A stretch of 64,000 bases of DNA from Acidobacteria bacterium Ga0074141 (GCA_001464665.1 LNDP01000023.1:346157-410156), one strand, 5' to 3'; positions 1 to 8,761 are shown, counted from the stretch's first letter. The notes: generated from the sequence alone by a model not told the origin. Numbers and translations are program-made.

Positions 1-450
1 CAGGCAGTTGCAAAGGCCTCGGACGGCCGCGGCATCCCAACCATTTTGAGCCGCCGAGCATCGGAGTATTTTAGAGCATCGGGGCCGGAGAACTTGATCG
101 TTGCGATATACTCTCCGCAGGTGGATAACAGCCGGATCGCCGGCTTTGCAAAGCTGGTTGTCGATTCCGCAACCGACGGAGATACCGTTGCGGAGAACAT
201 TATAAAAGAGGCCGGCTTCGAACTCGGGCTTGCCGCCTGCGCTGTTATCGAGCAACTCGGGCTCCGGCGAAACAAGATCCCGATCGGCTGCGTCGGCAGC
301 ATTTTCAAGGCAGGCGAATTGCTAACCCGACCGATGATCGAGGTGATCAGAACCCTGGCCCCGAAGGCCTACTTGACCGAGCCGCTTATGCCGCCGGCCA
401 ACGCCGCCGCCCTGATGGCTCTCAGAAATGGCATTGGAAGTAAAGGGTAA
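1..450 (+). CDS. BadF/BadG-type sugar kinase (N-acetylglucosamine kinase-like), C-terminal part
   Basis: The reading frame is open from the first base, so this is the C-terminal 149 residues of a gene that begins outside the window. The visible part resembles the second half of BadF/BadG/BcrA/BcrD-family ATPases, the ASKHA-fold group that includes N-acetylglucosamine kinase: an alternating helix/strand segment, then a GCVGSIFKAG stretch and an ending with PPANAAALMAL, which in this family form the closing nucleotide-binding loop and C-terminal helix. It stands first in a tightly spaced run containing murQ and a GH3 hexosaminidase, so phosphorylation of GlcNAc or MurNAc from cell-wall turnover is the likely role. 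Substrate specificity is inferred from context only. Confidence 0.7.
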   Translation, partial: QAVAKASDGRGIPTILSRRASEYFRASGPENLIVAIYSPQVDNSRIAGFAKLVVDSATDGDTVAENIIKEAGFELGLAACAVIEQLGLRRNKIPIGCVGSIFKAGELLTRPMIEVIRTLAPKAYLTEPLMPPANAAALMALRNGIGSKG

Positions 451-480
451 TGCTACCGACTTATAGACCGTAGTTCTACG

Positions 481-849
481 ATGAAGTTCTTTTGGGGAAC
501 AATCCTTTTTGTTGCGATCGCGGTCGTCTTCGGTAGCGCTCAGGCTCCAGACACTGACCGACTGGAAACAAACGAACCGGACTCGCCGCTAGTCATTCTC
601 AAAATGCCAAAAGCCGAACATCCTGAGTACGAATCGGGATCAACGTGCTTTCAAGGCAGCGTCATTCTCAGGGTGGAGTTTCGATTCGATGGAACGATCG
701 GGACGATCTCTCTGATCAGCGAGCGGCCGAAAGCAGCGGTCGAGAAAGCGGTCGAGACTGCGCGGAGGATCCGCTTTTTGCCCAAGGTCGAGGACGGTTA
801 CTATATAACGTCAAGCAGGACCGTTTCATTCATTTTCAACGCTGATTGA
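481..849 (+). CDS. Small secreted TonB C-terminal-domain protein
   Basis: The 122-residue product begins with a hydrophobic signal peptide (about residues 1-21, ending near GSAQA). The rest matches a TonB C-terminal domain: a proline-containing lead (KMPKAEHPEY), the GSVILRVEFRFDGTIGTISLI strand pair and the AVETARRIRFLPK helix/strand. There is no N-terminal anchor of the classical energy-transducer kind and no ExbB/ExbD nearby, so it is probably a periplasmic domain protein and not a working TonB. It lies 30 bases after the kinase gene and 18 before a second protein with the same domain. Specific function unknown. Confidence 0.7.
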   Translation: MKFFWGTILFVAIAVVFGSAQAPDTDRLETNEPDSPLVILKMPKAEHPEYESGSTCFQGSVILRVEFRFDGTIGTISLISERPKAAVEKAVETARRIRFLPKVEDGYYITSSRTVSFIFNAD

Positions 850-867
850 TACAGGAAATCTAGAGCA

Positions 868-1815
868 ATGAAAGTTTTTCCACAGATCCTTATTTTCATT
901 TTTGTACTGGCCGGCGCTTTGTTCGGCCAGGTTAATCCAAATGCAGAAGTTAAGTGGTCGATTCTAGAACCGGGCGGCGACGCGTTTTCGGTCGAGACTC
1001 CGTCTGCCATGACCGTTAACAGGATGAAGATCGACAGCAAGCGAACGACCTTACTTTATTCGGGTGAACTGGAAAGACGCTACTTTTTTGTTGCTGTCGA
1101 TTTTCCCGGTTCCGAAGGGTTCTTCAGTGTCGTCGAAAGACTGATCGAGGAGTACGGGAACGCTGAGCCCGGTCCAATCGTTGAGGGAGCTACCAGCGAG
1201 TATCAATTCAAGGGGCTGGACAACTTTTACCATCGCATAATCCAGACCCGAACACCGGCGAAGATCTACACTTTTCACGCCTTGAGCCCGAAAGAGAATG
1301 ACCCGATGGTCACCCGGTTCGTTCACTCCGCAAAGATCGCCGGTAAAGACCTATTGCCACCTCCGGAATCGGCCGCACAATTGAGACAGGAAGCGGAGGT
1401 GCCGAAGGTCGATAACGGATCCACGAATTCTTCTTCGGCCACCGCGGCTGAACCAAATTCCTCGGGAAGCGGAGCGGGCTCGGGGAACACACAAACTGCC
1501 ACCGGAACGAGCGCCGCGAATGAATCATCGAATAACAAGGTCAATGAAAACAAGAATCTGCGTCTGCGGACGAAGCCGAGGCCGGAATATACGCGGTTTG
1601 CTCGTGCATACTTTTTGAGCGGTACGGTGGTGATCCGCGCAACATTTATGTTGAATGGAACGGTCGGGAACGTCGAGGTTGTTCGTGGTTTGCCGTTTGG
1701 CCTTTCCGACGAGGCGATCAAAGCAGCAAAAGCGATGACGTTCGATCCAGCGATACGGAAAGGAAATCCGGCCACGGTCATTCGTACTATTGAGTACGCC
1801 TTCACGATTTATTGA
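868..1815 (+). CDS. Secreted protein with C-terminal TonB-like domain
   Basis: The 315-residue protein has a signal peptide (about 1-20, ending ALFGQ), an N-terminal globular part of about 150 residues with no family I recognise, a low-complexity Ser/Thr/Asn/Gly linker (about 175-225) and a C-terminal TonB-like domain (about 230-315: TKPRPEYTRFAR, GTVVIRATFMLNGTVGNVEV, AIKAAKAMTFDPA). Its stop codon overlaps the murQ start, so the two are probably translationally coupled. In acidobacterial genomes such domains often sit at the end of secreted proteins and may bind peptidoglycan or other envelope partners; that role is inferred. Confidence 0.72.
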   Translation: MKVFPQILIFIFVLAGALFGQVNPNAEVKWSILEPGGDAFSVETPSAMTVNRMKIDSKRTTLLYSGELERRYFFVAVDFPGSEGFFSVVERLIEEYGNAEPGPIVEGATSEYQFKGLDNFYHRIIQTRTPAKIYTFHALSPKENDPMVTRFVHSAKIAGKDLLPPPESAAQLRQEAEVPKVDNGSTNSSSATAAEPNSSGSGAGSGNTQTATGTSAANESSNNKVNENKNLRLRTKPRPEYTRFARAYFLSGTVVIRATFMLNGTVGNVEVVRGLPFGLSDEAIKAAKAMTFDPAIRKGNPATVIRTIEYAFTIY

Positions 1816-2714
1816 TGCTTCCAGTTACCGAACAAGAGAATCCGCGGACAGCCGGCATCGACGAAGTTTCGACGCTCGACGCACTACGGCTGATCAATGA
1901 CGAGGACAAGCTGGTCGCTGAGGCGGTCGAGCGTGTCCTTCCGCAGGTCGCCGAGGCGGTCGATCGCATCGTTGAGCGGATGAAGGACGGCGGGCGGCTC
2001 TTTTACATCGGCACCGGGACGAGCGGACGGCTCGGCGTGCTTGATGCCTCCGAGATACCGCCGACCTATGGCGTTTCTTATGACCTCGTCCAGGGCATCA
2101 TCGCCGGCGGCTGGGACGCTCTTTATAAAGCCAGCGAGGCGAGCGAGGACGACCGCGAGGCCGGCATCCGCGATATTAAAGAACGCGGCGTCACCGCGAA
2201 AGACGCCGTAGTCGGCATCGCCGCCTCGGGCCGGACGCCCTACACCATCGGTGCGGTCGAGCATGCTCGGGCGATGGGCTGCTTCACCACCTGCATCGTC
2301 TGCACGCCCGATTCGGCAATTGAAAAGGCGGCCGAAGTCGCAATGGTCCCGGTCGTCGGCCCCGAGGCGATCACCGGTTCGACCCGTATGAAGGCCGGCA
2401 CCGCACAAAAACTCGTGCTCAATATGATCTCGACCGCCGCAATGATCCAACTCGGCTACGTCCGCGGCAACCGCATGACAAACGTACGATCGTCAAACGA
2501 AAAATTGATCGAGCGTAGCAGGCGGATCTTGATGGCCGAAACCGGATTGAGCGAGAACGAAGCCGAACAATTCTTGAACGAAGCCGGCGGCGATCTTCGT
2601 GTGGCGTTAGTAATGAACAAGGCGTCAGTCGATAGAGAATCCGCAGAAAGTGCCTTAAAGCGTTCGGATCATGTTGTTGAAAGATCGCTCGAATTGTTGT
2701 CTGCTCAGAAATGA
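1815..2714 (+). CDS. murQ: N-acetylmuramic acid 6-phosphate etherase MurQ
   Basis: MurQ cleaves the D-lactyl ether of MurNAc-6-phosphate, giving GlcNAc-6-phosphate and lactate in cytoplasmic peptidoglycan recycling. The 299-residue length is normal. The SIS sugar-phosphate site is clear (FYIGTGTSGRLGVLDASE near residues 63-80, with the Glu at about 80 in the position of the catalytic acid), followed by GIAASGRTPYTIGAV and the EAITGSTRMKAGTAQKLVLN signature. A C-terminal UBA-like helical segment follows. The ATG overlaps the upstream TGA (TTGATG); the TTG three bases earlier is the less likely start. The neighbouring kinase and hexosaminidase fit the same pathway. Confidence 0.95.
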   Translation: MLPVTEQENPRTAGIDEVSTLDALRLINDEDKLVAEAVERVLPQVAEAVDRIVERMKDGGRLFYIGTGTSGRLGVLDASEIPPTYGVSYDLVQGIIAGGWDALYKASEASEDDREAGIRDIKERGVTAKDAVVGIAASGRTPYTIGAVEHARAMGCFTTCIVCTPDSAIEKAAEVAMVPVVGPEAITGSTRMKAGTAQKLVLNMISTAAMIQLGYVRGNRMTNVRSSNEKLIERSRRILMAETGLSENEAEQFLNEAGGDLRVALVMNKASVDRESAESALKRSDHVVERSLELLSAQK

Positions 2715-2732
2715 AGTGACAGTTGGTGAAGT

Positions 2733-3221
2733 ATGAAAAGGTTCATATTCAGCATTGCTCTCATTTTGCTCTTGCTTTGCGATACTGCAAACGCATGTAC
2801 GGTCACGATCCGTGGACTTAGAGAGGAGTTTCGTCGGTCGAGCCAGATCTTTACGGGCGAGTTCGTGGAATTTGATGATGGTTCCACCTACGAGATTCCG
2901 ACATGGCTATCAGAGAAATGGACACCCGACGCTACTTTAGTAAAGGCAACTTTCAGCATCGAGAAAAGCTGGAAGGGTCAGCGATCGGGAACTATTTCAC
3001 TTTATTTAAACCCAACGTGCGATTGCCCGATGCGCTTTTTTGTTCCTTCGAAGGGCCAAGAGATGCTTGTTTTTGCAGACAAAGACGGCGTGGTAGATAG
3101 TTGTAATTTCCAGCACGTTGTTGAGATGAAGGATGAAAAGTCGAAAGCGGAGGCCAAAGCCGTAACCGATAGACTTGACTCGTTCTGGTTCCGAACATGG
3201 GCACGAATTTATCCGTTTTGA
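2733..3221 (+). CDS. Small secreted cysteine-containing protein, NTR/TIMP-like
   Basis: The 162-residue product carries a signal peptide ending near ANA, leaving a Cys (CTV) as first or second mature residue. Further cysteines occur in CDC and DSC, and the spacing of strands (FTGEFVEF, ATFSIEKSWKG, ISLYLNP) with the late QEMLVFAD strand recalls bacterial NTR/TIMP-like OB-fold proteins. That assignment is from pattern only. It follows murQ by 18 bases and overlaps the next start (TGATG), so it belongs to the same transcription unit. No enzymatic motif is visible. Confidence 0.6.
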   Translation: MKRFIFSIALILLLLCDTANACTVTIRGLREEFRRSSQIFTGEFVEFDDGSTYEIPTWLSEKWTPDATLVKATFSIEKSWKGQRSGTISLYLNPTCDCPMRFFVPSKGQEMLVFADKDGVVDSCNFQHVVEMKDEKSKAEAKAVTDRLDSFWFRTWARIYPF

Positions 3222-3532
3222 TGAAAGAACACGATCCTGAAATATTAAATGCCGCTCTCGAGCTCGCGACCGAATGGGGCGAGACTTTTCGTAAGCCAAT
3301 CGGCGATCGGATGAAGGCGAGATTTCCTGGAATTACTAGTGAGGAGATCGATCACGCCGAGGCGATCGCTAAGCGGGCCGAGAGCCGAATTTACGAGTTG
3401 GCCGAAATGGAAGAACGCGGCCAGCTATCAGAATCTGATATCACCCGCATCGGGGCCGAGGAATTCCCCTGGATCGACGCCGGCCACATCGGCAGGCTCA
3501 AGAATATTGGAATGTATTACGCCCGACGATAA
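3221..3532 (+). CDS. Small helical protein of unknown function
   Basis: The 103-residue, charged and mostly helical protein has no signal peptide and no recognised family. I chose the ATG that overlaps the preceding stop (TGATG), a common coupling arrangement; an in-frame ATG 24 bases upstream lies inside the previous gene. The C-terminal part (SDITRIGAEEFPWIDAGHIGRLKNIGMYYAR) looks like a compact helical hairpin. It sits six bases before the symporter gene and is probably co-transcribed with it. Confidence 0.55.
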   Translation: MKEHDPEILNAALELATEWGETFRKPIGDRMKARFPGITSEEIDHAEAIAKRAESRIYELAEMEERGQLSESDITRIGAEEFPWIDAGHIGRLKNIGMYYARR

Positions 3533-3538
3533 AACCTG

Positions 3539-5128
3539 ATGCAAACACTCGACCTCATCATCATCTTCGGCTATCTGTTCGGTATTACTGCCTTCGGTAT
3601 CTGGTATGCCGGCAAGCAGGAGACGACCGAAGACTACTTCGTCGGCGACCGCAATGTGCCGTGGTGGGCCATCTCGATGTCGATCGTCGCGACCGAAACG
3701 AGCACGATCACATTCATCTCGGTCCCGGGCATCGCATTTGCCCGCGGCGGAAATTTCGAGTTTTTGCAGCTCGTCTTCGGCTATCTGGTTGGCCGCGTGG
3801 TCATCTCGCTCGTCTTTATCCCGCTTTATTTCAAGGGCGAATTGCAAACGGTTTACCAACTGCTCGGCGATCGCTTCGGCGGCAAAGTAAAGATGCTCGC
3901 CTCCGGCCTGTTCGTCATAATGCGCAACATCGCCGACGCCATCCGGCTGCTGCTCACCGCTATCGTTCTCGCCGCGGTTTATACGGCATTTAGCCCGACG
4001 ACAGACCCGGCCTATGTCATCATCGGCTCGATCCTCATCCTCGGCATCGTGATGATCATTTTCACCTTCTACGGCGGCATCGAGGCGGTTATTTGGATCG
4101 AGGTTGTGCAGCTCGTTATCTACGTTGGCGGTGCGGTCGCCGCGGCCGTCGTTTTGATCAACAGCATCGATGGCGGCATCAGCGGAGCCATCGAGCTCGG
4201 GCGGCAATACGACAAATTTGCCCTCTTTGATTTCAATCTCGATTTTGCCAAGACCTACACATTCTGGGGCGGCGTTCTCGGCGGCTGTTTCCTTACGATG
4301 TCCACCCACGGCACCGACCAATTCCTCGTCCAGCGATATCTCTGCACCAACAAACCGAGCGCCGCGATCATAGCCCTAATGACTTCAGGTGCGGTCGTCC
4401 TCGGCCAGTTCATCGGCTTTCTTTTCATCGGTATCCTGCTTTTCGCCTTCTACGCTCCGTACGGCGATCCGCTCTATATGAACTTCGCTGAAGCTTGTGC
4501 GAAGTTGAATCCCGATCTTGCCGCGAGATGCTTTTCGGAACCGGCGTTTGCACAAGCTTCGACCGCTAACTATCCATTTACCGGAGGCGACAAGGTCTTT
4601 CCGAACTTTGTAACCCAGCACATGCCGACCGGATTGTCCGGTTTGGTCGTCGCCGCGATCTTTGCCGCGGCCCTTTCGTCGTCGCTAAATTCGATCGCCT
4701 CGACCGCGGTCAACGACCTTTATAAACCCTTTGCGAAAGATAAATCAGATAAGCAGTTGATGCGGATCGCCGGCATTTTGACGGTCGTCGTCGGCATTAT
4801 TCAGATCGCCATCGCCATCGGGCTCAAGGACGCAAACAGCTCCGCACTCAGCATGGCACTCGCCGTCGCATCGCTTATCAATGGTCCGATCCTGGGTGTC
4901 TTTCTCGTCGGATCGTTCTTAAAGAGAGCCCGCGAGGTCCACGCCTTGACCGGGATGATCGTAAGTACTTTGGTGATGACATACGTCCTTCTTGCATCAA
5001 ATGGATTCGTCCCGGGACCGGTCATCGCGTGGCCGTGGTATGCCCTGATCGGCAGTTCGATCACAGTCGTAGTTGCGTTCATAACAACGCTATTCGTAAA
5101 TACTAGTAATGATGAAGTTTCTAATTAG
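3539..5128 (+). CDS. Sodium:solute symporter family (SSS) transporter
   Basis: The 529-residue, very hydrophobic inner-membrane protein has the SSS fold. It opens with an extracytoplasmic first helix, then YAGKQETTEDYFVGDRNVPWW, which is the family's N-terminal signature, and the ETSTITFISVPG segment in the second helix; about 13 helices can be counted. Many bacterial members import sugars or sialic acids with sodium. Here it sits between murQ and a hexosaminidase, so uptake of amino sugars or muropeptide-derived sugars is a reasonable guess, possibly in place of AmpG or a PTS. Its 3' end overlaps the next gene by 20 bases. Confidence 0.88.
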   Translation: MQTLDLIIIFGYLFGITAFGIWYAGKQETTEDYFVGDRNVPWWAISMSIVATETSTITFISVPGIAFARGGNFEFLQLVFGYLVGRVVISLVFIPLYFKGELQTVYQLLGDRFGGKVKMLASGLFVIMRNIADAIRLLLTAIVLAAVYTAFSPTTDPAYVIIGSILILGIVMIIFTFYGGIEAVIWIEVVQLVIYVGGAVAAAVVLINSIDGGISGAIELGRQYDKFALFDFNLDFAKTYTFWGGVLGGCFLTMSTHGTDQFLVQRYLCTNKPSAAIIALMTSGAVVLGQFIGFLFIGILLFAFYAPYGDPLYMNFAEACAKLNPDLAARCFSEPAFAQASTANYPFTGGDKVFPNFVTQHMPTGLSGLVVAAIFAAALSSSLNSIASTAVNDLYKPFAKDKSDKQLMRIAGILTVVVGIIQIAIAIGLKDANSSALSMALAVASLINGPILGVFLVGSFLKRAREVHALTGMIVSTLVMTYVLLASNGFVPGPVIAWPWYALIGSSITVVVAFITTLFVNTSNDEVSN

Positions 5129-7286
5129 TTCTTTTCTCGTCCTCAACATTTCGCTCGCTTCGCTTGTTTTCGCCTCACCGCAAGTGGCGGCAACACAGCC
5201 TTCGGCCCGATTTGAGCCCTCGAACAAGTCGTGGGATTGGGCCGACAAGACGCTCAAGAAAATGACGGCCGATGAAAAGGTCGGGCAGTTGATCCACGTC
5301 GGCATCAACGCTCGTTTTGCCAATCAGGATAGTTGGTTTTTCAAGGACCTGCGGCGGCACGTGACGGAAAACAAGATCGGCGGCATCATCTTTTTCGGGG
5401 CTCCGATCTATGAAACGACCCATATCGCCAATCGAATGCAGGAAGCGGCCAAGATACCGATGCTGATGTCGCTCGACGCCGAGACCGGCATCGGAATGCG
5501 GTTTCAGGACGCGACCAACTTCCCATGGGCGATGGCCCTCGCCGCGACCGGCGAGCCCGAGTTCGCCCGCCGAATGGGCGTCATCACCGGCCGCGAAGCT
5601 CGTGCCATCGGCATTCAGCACGTCTATGCACCGGTGCTCGACGTCAACAACAACGCCGATAATCCGGTCATCAACGTCCGCAGCTTTGGCGAAGACCCTG
5701 ACGACGTCGCCCGCTTCGGCATCGCCTTTGCCGAAGGCGTTCAAAGCCAGAAAGTGATCGCGACCGCCAAGCATTTCCCCGGCCATGGCGATACGAATGT
5801 TGATTCGCACCGCGGCCTGCCGATCATCGATCTGCCTCGCCAGCGGCTCACCTCGCTCGAGCTCGTGCCGTTCAAAAAAGCGATCGATGCCGGCATCGGG
5901 TCGATCATGATCGCCCACATCGCCCTGCCGCAGATCGATGGCGAAGAGATCCGCCCGCTCAAAGAATATCAGGGCGGCGACGCCGAACCGGGCACCGAGA
6001 TCGTCAGCGAAAAGGCAACGATCCCCGCAACCCTTTCACACAAAGTGCAGACCGACATGCTGCGAAACGAGATGGGCTTTAAGGGCCTGATCGTCTCCGA
6101 CGCAATGTCGATGAGCGGCCTGACGCTTTATTTTACGCAGGAAGAAGCCGGCGTTCGCGCGTTCCTCGCCGGCACCGACATCCTCGAAAAGCCGGAGAAT
6201 GTTGATGCGATGATCAAGGGTTTGAGAGCCGCCGTTGCCAGCGGCCGCATCCCGATGGCAAGACTCGACGAATCCGTCCGCCGCCAGCTCGCTTGGAAGC
6301 ACGCCGTCGGCCTGACCGAGCAAAAGATCACCCCGCTCGACCAGATCGACCGCATCGTCAGCGGTCCCGATTCAACAAAGCTTACGGACGAGATAGCGGA
6401 GAAAGCAGTAACTCTCGTGCGACAAGAAAGCGGCTTGTTACCGCTGGACCGAAACGCCAAGATCGCAGTTCTCGGTATTTCAAATGGGTTTGACGGGCCC
6501 GGCACGATGGGCTCATTCGCAGGCACGCTGCGGTCCTCCGGCCTACGGTTTTCGCAAGGCTACATTCAGGAAAACTCGCTTCAGCCGCAAATTGATGCCG
6601 CCCGTAAGGCAGTCAGCGAAGCCGATACTGTTATCGTGGGTTTATACGGCCGCGTCCGTTCGGGTGCCGCAAACAGCGTTGGAATCCCCGACAACGGCGC
6701 CGCAATTCTCCGCGAAGCACTGGCCTCGGGCAAAAAGGTCATCGGCCTCAGCTTCGGCAATCCGTACATCCTGTCGTCGTTCCCCGAGATGAAGACATAC
6801 ATCGTCGCTTACGGCGACATGCCCAGCCTCCAGAGAGCATCGGCACGAGGACTGCTCGGCCTGCAGCAGTTCACCGGAAAACTTCCGATCTCGCTCCCGG
6901 GACTTCACCAGCGGGGGACCGGGATGAGTATTAACTATCCCAAACCACTCGTTCTTCCCAGACCGCCTTATGCCCCGGTCGCCATTGCTGTACGAGCGAC
7001 AGGAGATGTGGTCGTCCAAGTTGAAATTGCCCCCGCCGGAGACGTCGAGACTGTTCATGTGATTTCGGGACATCGATTCTTGATTCCTGCCGCGCAAAAA
7101 GCAGCGAGAGAGATAAAGTTTGCCCCTAGTGAGTCTCCCCATGGCCGGAGAGTTCTTTTGACCTATCGATTCAAACTCGACTCAAAACCCGAGAATACCT
7201 GTTGTGAGTCTATTCCCTATTTGATTACGGTGACTTCTCCGAGCAAACTTATCAAGCAAATGATCGACAATTCGGTAGTCGAATAA
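5109..7286 (+). CDS. GH3 beta-N-acetylhexosaminidase with C-terminal TonB-like domain
   Basis: The 725-residue secreted protein (signal peptide to about residue 23) has a complete GH3 TIM barrel of the NagZ type: KHFPGHGDTNVDSH near residues 221-234, carrying the Asp/His dyad typical of bacterial N-acetylhexosaminidases, and the nucleophile Asp in SDAMSMSG at about 331. A GH3 C-terminal alpha/beta domain follows (about 420-610). Unusually, the last roughly 110 residues are a TonB C-terminal-like domain (PRPPYAPVAIAV, GDVVVQVEIAPAGDVETV, AAQKAAREIKFAP). It would release GlcNAc from peptidoglycan fragments, here outside the cytoplasm. Two adjacent ATGs are possible starts. It overlaps the symporter and is followed five bases later by lysA. 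Confidence 0.9.
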   Translation: MMKFLISSFLVLNISLASLVFASPQVAATQPSARFEPSNKSWDWADKTLKKMTADEKVGQLIHVGINARFANQDSWFFKDLRRHVTENKIGGIIFFGAPIYETTHIANRMQEAAKIPMLMSLDAETGIGMRFQDATNFPWAMALAATGEPEFARRMGVITGREARAIGIQHVYAPVLDVNNNADNPVINVRSFGEDPDDVARFGIAFAEGVQSQKVIATAKHFPGHGDTNVDSHRGLPIIDLPRQRLTSLELVPFKKAIDAGIGSIMIAHIALPQIDGEEIRPLKEYQGGDAEPGTEIVSEKATIPATLSHKVQTDMLRNEMGFKGLIVSDAMSMSGLTLYFTQEEAGVRAFLAGTDILEKPENVDAMIKGLRAAVASGRIPMARLDESVRRQLAWKHAVGLTEQKITPLDQIDRIVSGPDSTKLTDEIAEKAVTLVRQESGLLPLDRNAKIAVLGISNGFDGPGTMGSFAGTLRSSGLRFSQGYIQENSLQPQIDAARKAVSEADTVIVGLYGRVRSGAANSVGIPDNGAAILREALASGKKVIGLSFGNPYILSSFPEMKTYIVAYGDMPSLQRASARGLLGLQQFTGKLPISLPGLHQRGTGMSINYPKPLVLPRPPYAPVAIAVRATGDVVVQVEIAPAGDVETVHVISGHRFLIPAAQKAAREIKFAPSESPHGRRVLLTYRFKLDSKPENTCCESIPYLITVTSPSKLIKQMIDNSVVE

Positions 7287-7291
7287 ACCTT

Positions 7292-8761
7292 ATGACCTGG
7301 GCAATTGAAGGCTTCTTGGAAAGCAAAGACCGTAGCTTGTACATCGACGGCCACGACGCCGTCGCGCTTACCCGCGAATATGGCACGCCGCTTTTTGTCT
7401 ATAGCGAGCCGCGGATCCGACACAACATCGCCCGCCTGAAGCAGGTCGGTGACAACATCGGCTGCGGGTTCAAGCTTTGCTATGCGGCAAAAGCGATGTC
7501 CACGCTCGGTGTGCTGCGTGCGGTGCGGGACGCGGGCTGTGATCTTGAGGTAAATTCCGGCGGTGAACTTTGGAAAGCTTTGAAGGCCGGTTTCCGCGGC
7601 GATCAACTGAACTTCAACGGCCTGAGCAAAGAGGTCTGGGAGATCGAACTCGCGATCGAAAACGGCGTCTATGCGATCCAGGTCGATTCGCTCTACGAGC
7701 TTTCGCTGATCGAAGAAACGGCCAAGCGGCTCGGCAAAAAGGCGAACGTTAGCCTTCGGCTCGTGCCCGGGATCGAATCAAACACGCACTCCGGCCTGCA
7801 GACCGCGATGCTCACGTCAAAGTTCGGAATGATGCCCGACGAAGCCTTTGGCGCGTTCGCGGAATATAAAGACTCGGAACACCTCAACCTAAGCGGCATT
7901 CACCTGCACGTCGGTTCGCAAAACCCTTCGCCCGCCGTTTACACACAGGCGTTCGAAGAGATGTTCGCTGCCCTTCTTCGCATATTTCGCGAGACCGGCA
8001 TCCGCCTGCAGCACATCAATCTCGGCGGCGGCTTCCCGGTAAATTATCTCCGCGATGGCTCGCAGGCCGACGACTTCCCGGCCGAACAACGCGAAATGTT
8101 TGCCGCCGATTTCTCGCCCGCCGAGGCGATGAGATCCGCCTGGGCCGAGGTGCGCAAAAAGGCCGAAGCAGAGAACGCACTCGACCTGCTCGAAGGCATC
8201 ACCCTACTCCTCGAACCCGGCCGCTCCATCATCGCCGACGCCGCCATCTGCCTCACCACCGTCCGCAATCACAAGGAACGTCCCGTTCATCAAAGCTCCA
8301 CTCCTTACGAAGGAGGGGTGGCAGCCGCTTCGGCTGACGGGGTGGTTCTCTCATCTGACCACCGACCACTGACCACTGACCACTGGCTCTTAACTGACGC
8401 CGGCTTCAACATTCTGCTCTCGATGGAGACCTACAAATGGTATTACCATCTGATCTCGGCCGAGCGTGCCGGCGAGCCGCACGAAACGCCATACAAACTT
8501 GCCGGCCCGCTATGCGATGGCGGCGATGTCTATTTTGATATCGAGGGAGAAGGAAGGCTTCCCGATCACCGGCTCTTGCCCGAAAACGTCGAACCCGGCG
8601 AGGTGCTCGCCCTGCTCAACTGCGGCGCCTATTCGCTCGCCCAGGCCTCGCAATACAACGGCCGCTTCCTGCCGCCCGTCGTCCTGACAAAAGCCGACGG
8701 CACAACCGAACTCATCCGCCGCCGCGACAACTTCGAAGACCTCATCGCCAACGACCTGTGA
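7292..8761 (+). CDS. lysA: Diaminopimelate decarboxylase LysA with repeat-encoded insertion
   Basis: LysA decarboxylates meso-diaminopimelate to L-lysine using PLP. The fold-type III barrel is evident: CYAAKAMST carries the PLP lysine (about residue 68), followed by HLHVGSQ, the phosphate-binding INLGGGFPV and the LLLEPGRSI motif; the C-terminal domain has the LCDGGDVYF and GAYSLAQASQYNG active-site segments, though the usual CExxD Cys appears as LCDGGD. At 489 residues it is longer than the usual 410-450. The excess is a stretch of about 36 residues after TTVRNHKERPV encoded by a palindromic repeat and a GACCACT array, in frame. It ends directly against the convergent gene that follows. Confidence 0.93.
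   Translation: MTWAIEGFLESKDRSLYIDGHDAVALTREYGTPLFVYSEPRIRHNIARLKQVGDNIGCGFKLCYAAKAMSTLGVLRAVRDAGCDLEVNSGGELWKALKAGFRGDQLNFNGLSKEVWEIELAIENGVYAIQVDSLYELSLIEETAKRLGKKANVSLRLVPGIESNTHSGLQTAMLTSKFGMMPDEAFGAFAEYKDSEHLNLSGIHLHVGSQNPSPAVYTQAFEEMFAALLRIFRETGIRLQHINLGGGFPVNYLRDGSQADDFPAEQREMFAADFSPAEAMRSAWAEVRKKAEAENALDLLEGITLLLEPGRSIIADAAICLTTVRNHKERPVHQSSTPYEGGVAAASADGVVLSSDHRPLTTDHWLLTDAGFNILLSMETYKWYYHLISAERAGEPHETPYKLAGPLCDGGDVYFDIEGEGRLPDHRLLPENVEPGEVLALLNCGAYSLAQASQYNGRFLPPVVLTKADGTTELIRRRDNFEDLIANDL
8295..8350 (+). repeat. Family A palindromic repeat inside lysA
   Basis: The copy contains the stem CTCCTTACGAAGGAG, then GGCAGCCGCTTCGGCTGACG and a GGGGTGGTTCTC tail. The same unit occurs after groEL (22888-22942) and as an inverted pair inside the ligase gene (59328-59449). 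It is translated in frame here as [18 protein letters not shown], adding a loop to LysA. Confidence 0.9.
8354..8391 (+). repeat. GACCACT heptamer array inside lysA
   Basis: Several near-perfect head-to-tail copies of a seven-base unit (GACCACC, GACCACT, GACCACT, GACCACT) lie immediately after the family A repeat. They are translated in frame as part of the extra loop in LysA. The two elements together account for the length excess of the protein. Confidence 0.85.

Noticed and set aside
3428-4321. Asp/Glu-rich open frame antisense to the symporter gene
   Set aside because: Its residues mirror membrane-helix codons on the other strand; no ribosome-binding site or domain.
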